Assembly (NCBI GenBank): GCA_012522755.1
Contig: JAAYJV010000175.1
Coordinates: 1-64,000, forward strand
Source: Candidatus Hydrogenedens sp.
GTDB taxonomy: Bacteria > Hydrogenedentota > Hydrogenedentia > Hydrogenedentales > CAITNO01
Direction: 5' to 3'
Length of the DNA: 64,000 nt
Under the pieces are notes generated by a model. The model was given only the letters and a program-made list of their open reading frames with translations, searched no databases and was not told the origin of the DNA. Shown here piece by piece: positions 60,024-64,000 of the stretch. Within the stretch, counting starts at the first letter, position 1, and each line of letters begins with the position of its first letter. The translations under genes and the position numbers were made by a program.

Positions 60024-63000
60024 AATCTTCTCTGGCCGCATTCGCACTGAAACGACCCATCACGGTGACCATGCTTGCCGTCACTATGCTGGGGCTGGGT
60101 GTTATTTCCTGGTACCGGCTGCCCCTGAATTTTCTGCCCCGTGCCGAAAGCCCGTTCATGGTCTGTGTGTTCCCCTATCCCGGCGCAGCACCCGTCCAGG
60201 TGGAACAGCAGGTGGCCATTCCCGTGGAAGGAGAATTCCGTACCATTTCAGGGGTGACACGGCTGCGCACGAATTCCGTTGACAGTGCCTGTTATGTGGA
60301 AATGAACTTCAGCCTGGAAACAGATCTCAATCAGGTCTCAGCCGAGATACGTGACCGCATTGAACGGCTGAAACTTGTGCTGCCCAAAGAAGTGGAGAAA
60401 GTGCAGCTGCGCCGCTTCAATGTTGATGCCGTACCCGTCATGGCTGTAGGCATGTTCAGCCGTGGTGATCGCGAAGAATTCGCCCACAGAGTGCGAACCA
60501 TCGCGGAACCACGTCTGCGCCGCCTCGATGGCGTCGCCAGCATACAGGTCCACTCTCCCACCCAGCCCCGGGAAGTGCTCATCGAGTTTGAGCAGGATAC
60601 CCTCAGCAGCCTCAACCTGTCCATGCCCGAGATTATTCAGTATCTGCAAGGTGGTGCCATGACCATCTCTCTGGGTGAACTGACGGACGACAATATGCGT
60701 TATATTGTCCGTTATGAGGGAGAGTACAGAACTCTCGACGCCATTGCCAGCCTCCCCATAGGCAAACAGGGACTCCTTCTCCGCGATGTGGCCAACGTTC
60801 GCTTCAGTGCCCGAGATCACGCCCGGCGAGCAACCATGGACGGCGACGATGGTCTGGTTATTTTCATTACAAAAGAATCACAGGCCAATACCGTGGAAGC
60901 ATGCAAGGCCGTCCGTGAGGAGTTGGACAAACTGCTCATGACGCCCGCCTTCGCAGACGCCCGCGTCCTTTCCCTTTTCGACCAGTCAGAATTCATTGTA
61001 AAAGCACTGGACAACCTTTTCCTTCAGGGTCTCTACGGAAGTCTCATGGCCGTGGGGGTCCTCTTTATTTTCATGCATCGGCTCTTGCCTACAGCGCTTG
61101 TCGCCTTTGCCATTCCCTCATCACTGGTCTTTTCGCTGGTCTACATGTTTTTCAGGGGCATGTCCCTCAATATCATCACCATGGTCTCCATGATTGTTGC
61201 CGTGGGCATGCTGGTGGACAATGCCATTGTTGTCGTTGAAAATATTCTGCGTCACCGCAGCCTGGGACTGTCCATGCGCGAGGCCGCCGTCAAAGGTCCT
61301 CAGGAGGTGAGTCTGGCCATTGTTGCCTCCACTGTAACCACTTGGGTTGTATTTCTTCCCATGTTTTACATGCAGGCCGGTCAGATGTCCGTGTTCATGG
61401 AACAACTGGGCGAACCTCTCGTAGCCGCTCTGAGCGGCAGTCTTCTGGGCGCACTGACCCTCATACCCCTCCTTATGGTTGGTGTCGACTATATTGAAAA
61501 CAAGTTGAAACGAAAAAAAGCAGGTGCCCATCCCGCAGTCTGGTCGCAATGGCCCGCCAGGATCGTAGACAGTCTCGTCGATATATACGGTGTCTTGCTC
61601 CGCCATTCCCTTCGACAACGCTTCATTGTCATTCTCATCGTCGTTCTGGTCGTGCTCTTCACAGCCATGTTCCCCATGAAATCTGTCGGAATGCGCACCC
61701 TGCCCAAACTGGATATGCGCGAAGTGAACGTGGATATATCGCTTGCACGAAATTACGGCATGGAAAAAGCCGTGGAACTTTTCAAGCAATTCGAGGCGGA
61801 AATAGACACGCTCCGAGAAGATCTGGGCGTGAAATATGTTCTCTCCTACCATGGCGCTACTGGCGGAGCCATCAATGTATATCTTTATACTGAAGATGAT
61901 GGACCTCTGGGAGAAAATCCGCCCTTCACCACACAGGAAGTACTTGATATTCTCTCAGCCAAGCTTCCCAATAAATTGCCCGGCGCTCGGATAAACGTTC
62001 ACAGTTCCAACCTCGAAGATCCCAACTCGGAAAGCGGTGTGAGAATCCTGCTGCGTGGTGATGACAGCACTGTCCTGGCCCAGTATGCCCGGACCATTGG
62101 TGATGCCATGACCTCCATTGAATCTCTGCGCAATATTTCCGTGAATGTGGACACAGGTCAACAGGAAGTGCAGGTGTTGATTGATGCGCCCAGAGCCCGC
62201 ACAGCCGGTGTGACGCCTATGATCATCGCCCAGACAGTGGATGCAGCGCTGCGAGGTGTTCGCATGCCCTACCTCAAACAGGAAGGCCGGGAAATTCCGG
62301 TATGGGCGCAGTTCCGCGAAGAAGACCGTCGTTCACAGGCCAATCTGGAAAACATAGCTCTTCAGGGTTTTAATGACCAGCTCACCCCTCTGAGCCATCT
62401 CACCAACTTTGCCAAGGCGCCCGCTCCCCGTTCCATACGCCGCCTGGATGGTAAAAATGTACTCAATGTATCAGCAAAAACAGACAGTGATAATCTCATG
62501 ACTGTGAAGGCTGAACTCAAAGCCATGCTCGATAATATCGATTTGCCGCCCATGTATACCTATGCTTTCGGAGATGAATTCAACGAGCTTGAAGATAATC
62601 TTCTCAACTTTTCCCTGTCCATGACCATGGCTGTCATCCTCGTCTATCTCGTCATGTGCGCGCTCTTCGAATCGCTCATACTGCCTTTCACAATCATGAC
62701 AACTGTTCCGCTGGCCATGGTGGGTGCCATATGGCTGCTTTTCCTTACCAATACCCCCTTCGACTCAATATCGCTCATCGGATGTATACTCATGGCCGGT
62801 GTGATCGTCAACAATGGTATCGTCATTGTCGATCACATGCGCAATACCTGCAAAGAATTCGCCAACCGCGATGACGGCATTGTCAAAGCCGGAAAAGACC
62901 GGTTCAAACCTGTGCTCATGACAGCCATCACAACCATACTCGGCCTGGTTCCCGTGGCCATCGCAACCACCGGCGGCGCCTCCACCTTCGCAGGACTCGG

Positions 63001-63172
63001 GCGCACCCTGATCGGCGGTCTGTCCGTGGGTACCGTGCTCACTCTGGTGATTGTCCCCATTTTCTATGGTCTCCTGGACGATCTCAGTATCTGGTTCCGC
63101 AACTTCCTCGCAAGCGTCAAAATGGCGCCGCTCACCGGAGAAGCCGAACACGAAGATCAGCCACCTGCATAG
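60020..63172 (+). CDS. RND efflux permease 2
   Basis: A 1050-residue HAE1-type permease of normal length. TM1 is near 12-32, SMIVAVGMLVDNAIVVVENIL near 390-410 carries the key TM4 acids, and the C-terminal half begins after about 530. It is coupled to permease 1 by a four-base ATGA overlap. Sequence differences from permease 1 are large, so the pair is an old duplication. Substrates cannot be predicted; export of hydrophobic compounds or lipids is typical of the family. Confidence 0.93.
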   Translation: MKSSLAAFALKRPITVTMLAVTMLGLGVISWYRLPLNFLPRAESPFMVCVFPYPGAAPVQVEQQVAIPVEGEFRTISGVTRLRTNSVDSACYVEMNFSLETDLNQVSAEIRDRIERLKLVLPKEVEKVQLRRFNVDAVPVMAVGMFSRGDREEFAHRVRTIAEPRLRRLDGVASIQVHSPTQPREVLIEFEQDTLSSLNLSMPEIIQYLQGGAMTISLGELTDDNMRYIVRYEGEYRTLDAIASLPIGKQGLLLRDVANVRFSARDHARRATMDGDDGLVIFITKESQANTVEACKAVREELDKLLMTPAFADARVLSLFDQSEFIVKALDNLFLQGLYGSLMAVGVLFIFMHRLLPTALVAFAIPSSLVFSLVYMFFRGMSLNIITMVSMIVAVGMLVDNAIVVVENILRHRSLGLSMREAAVKGPQEVSLAIVASTVTTWVVFLPMFYMQAGQMSVFMEQLGEPLVAALSGSLLGALTLIPLLMVGVDYIENKLKRKKAGAHPAVWSQWPARIVDSLVDIYGVLLRHSLRQRFIVILIVVLVVLFTAMFPMKSVGMRTLPKLDMREVNVDISLARNYGMEKAVELFKQFEAEIDTLREDLGVKYVLSYHGATGGAINVYLYTEDDGPLGENPPFTTQEVLDILSAKLPNKLPGARINVHSSNLEDPNSESGVRILLRGDDSTVLAQYARTIGDAMTSIESLRNISVNVDTGQQEVQVLIDAPRARTAGVTPMIIAQTVDAALRGVRMPYLKQEGREIPVWAQFREEDRRSQANLENIALQGFNDQLTPLSHLTNFAKAPAPRSIRRLDGKNVLNVSAKTDSDNLMTVKAELKAMLDNIDLPPMYTYAFGDEFNELEDNLLNFSLSMTMAVILVYLVMCALFESLILPFTIMTTVPLAMVGAIWLLFLTNTPFDSISLIGCILMAGVIVNNGIVIVDHMRNTCKEFANRDDGIVKAGKDRFKPVLMTAITTILGLVPVAIATTGGASTFAGLGRTLIGGLSVGTVLTLVIVPIFYGLLDDLSIWFRNFLASVKMAPLTGEAEHEDQPPA

Positions 63173-63315
63173 GGGAACAGGATGGGGCGGGGTCATCGTG
63201 TTCATTGAGTCCACTACCCGCAAGATATTGTGAGATCCTCGATTCGAGAAGCTGTCTTCAGATAATCACGAAGCAATAATGCCTTGGGAAATCCTGAAAG
63301 ACCTTGAGAGTCACT

Positions 63316-63510
63316 CCTGGGAACGCTAATTTCCACATTGGCAGATAGCGGATTATGACCCGGGGAACATATTGACTTGGTTGCGGCATGACATCTCGTT
63401 TTTGAGCAGATATTTTTTATGTACCCAAGTCTTTACGTCGCGCCAAAGTTCTACAACAACTGACCGTCTTTGCCGCGATGTGTGCCAATGGGGACATTGG
63501 CGCTCCCACG
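63316..63510. repeat. Paired-arm dispersed element, copy V
   Basis: Left arm 63316-63342 differs at one base (GCTAAT for GCCAAT) from the other left arms. The right arm 63484-63510 is the inverted variant also found at 363-389. The interior 141 bp match copy I closely and in the same direction. The left outer flank CCTGAAAGACCTTGAGAG is that of copies III and IV. Confidence 0.85.
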
Positions 63511-63684
63511 TCATACAACTTTACGCCGGAAAGTACTCAAGATCAAAGCATCACCCACAGAATACACAACAGACAATTCTGTTTCTTGGGAAAACAGCAA
63601 CGCAAAAAGCGGCATGACGGCCGCAGGGGTGGTCTCTTGAGGCATATAAGAGACTCAAAGGCATCAGTTATCTCAGGGGAATCG

Positions 63685-63720
63685 GTCGGATCAGTCGGAT
63701 CGGTCGGATCTGTCGGATGT
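63685..63720. repeat. Nine-base tandem repeat (GTCGGATCN), four units
   Basis: GTCGGATCA, GTCGGATCG, GTCGGATCT and GTCGGATGT stand head to tail. The variable last base gives a phase-locked tract like that at 17845-17871. Confidence 0.9.
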
Positions 63721-63900
63721 GCGAGGGGCTCAGCTTGGTTCCGGGTATTGATTCAGGATCGGTGGACAGAGTGGAAGTGTTAAGACCATAGATCTTTTTT
63801 ATGCCGCATTGTACTTTTTCCGTGTGTTCAGTGAATGACCTGGTTCAATTCGAAAAGTATCATTTGGTTGTGGCTACGCATTGAAAACTTTCCCTTTGAT

Positions 63901-63930
63901 TTGACATGTGCCGGGTCAAAACCTTACAAT
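63901..63930 (+). promoter_or_regulatory. Promoter ahead of the FMN riboswitch
   Basis: A perfect TTGACA (63901-63906), an 18-base spacer and TACAAT (63925-63930). Transcription would start about 63937, just before the riboswitch. Confidence 0.85.
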
Positions 63931-63945
63931 AACCATCAGTAATGT

Positions 63946-64000
63946 CAGCCTTCGGGGCAGGGTGCAATTCCCGACCGGCGGTGAAAGCCCGCGAGCGTGT
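63946..64000 (+). ncRNA. FMN riboswitch (RFN element), truncated by window end
   Basis: The strongly conserved RFN core is visible: CTTCGGGGCAGGGTG, then ATTCCC, GACCGGCGGTGA, and AGCCCGCGAGC. It binds flavin mononucleotide and turns down the gene(s) that follow, normally ribB/ribD-type riboflavin synthesis genes or a riboflavin transporter. The 3' part and the controlled gene lie beyond 64000. Confidence 0.93.

Larger units (their letters stand above)
63173..63900. other. Repeat-rich intergenic region before the FMN riboswitch
   Basis: I see no gene. It holds element copy V (63316-63510), a right flank to about 63600 that matches 390-480 (only roughly), the nine-base tandem tract (63685-63720), and a TGACCTGGTTCAATT / CATTTGGTTGTGGC stretch at 63835-63880 also seen near 36350-36390. 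Confidence 0.7.

Overview
The window reads as chromosomal DNA of a Gram-negative heterotrophic bacterium. It encodes LPS-type kinases, Tat and lipoprotein export signals, RND efflux and an MacB/LolD-type exporter. The mix of DUF1080 protein, Tat-exported Gfo/Idh/MocA oxidoreductase, LamG-carrying glycosidase-like protein, AP-superfamily phosphodiesterase and many beta-propeller (PQQ-like) proteins is typical of uncultured Planctomycetes/Hydrogenedentota/Lentisphaerae-like lineages. That placement is inference from gene content. No rRNA or tRNA gene was recognised.

Layout: 1-716 is a repeat-bearing intergenic region, with a possible transposase start leaving the left edge. 717-11444 (+) holds two LPS-core-type kinases, a sugar-isomerase-like TIM barrel, valS, a small anchored protein, a GT2 glycosyltransferase, a methyltransferase and a YfhO-like membrane protein: an envelope/glycan block. 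11378-23576 (-) holds a minimal YidC-like insertase, a LamG/glycosidase-like secreted protein, a DUF1080 protein, a Gfo/Idh/MocA oxidoreductase and a very large PKD/PqaA-like lipoprotein. 24028-32154 (+) holds a SLBB/ComEA protein, MazG, galactokinase, a secreted unknown, a phosphodiesterase, a GT4 glycosyltransferase and a ceramidase-like enzyme. RmuC and a PilZ protein follow on the minus strand, then an SDR on the plus strand.

36585-51427 and on to 54690 (+) is the most distinctive part. It is a tightly packed, mostly translationally coupled run: beta-propeller protein, propeller lipoprotein, NHL protein, tiny Cys-rich membrane protein, four-cluster Tat ferredoxin, NapH-like membrane ferredoxin, membrane-anchored propeller, a NuoE-Trx-NuoF-ferredoxin fusion, a 2Fe-2S/GltD-like flavoprotein, a GT4, another propeller, and an ABC exporter. 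The parts look like an NAD(P)H-linked redox module on the cytoplasmic side joined to a periplasmic/membrane Fe-S path and several propellers, with no hydrogenase, no c-type haem motif and no complex I membrane arm. 54982-63172 (+) is an RND adaptor with two tandem RND permeases, the first carrying an unusual extra membrane insertion. The window ends in a promoter and a truncated FMN riboswitch.

Five long intergenic regions carry one family of roughly 195-206 bp elements bounded by 27-bp arms that each contain a hairpin. Two copies (17924-18126 and 35975-36180) have collinear outer flanks but an internal segment in opposite orientation, which points to inversion between the arms.
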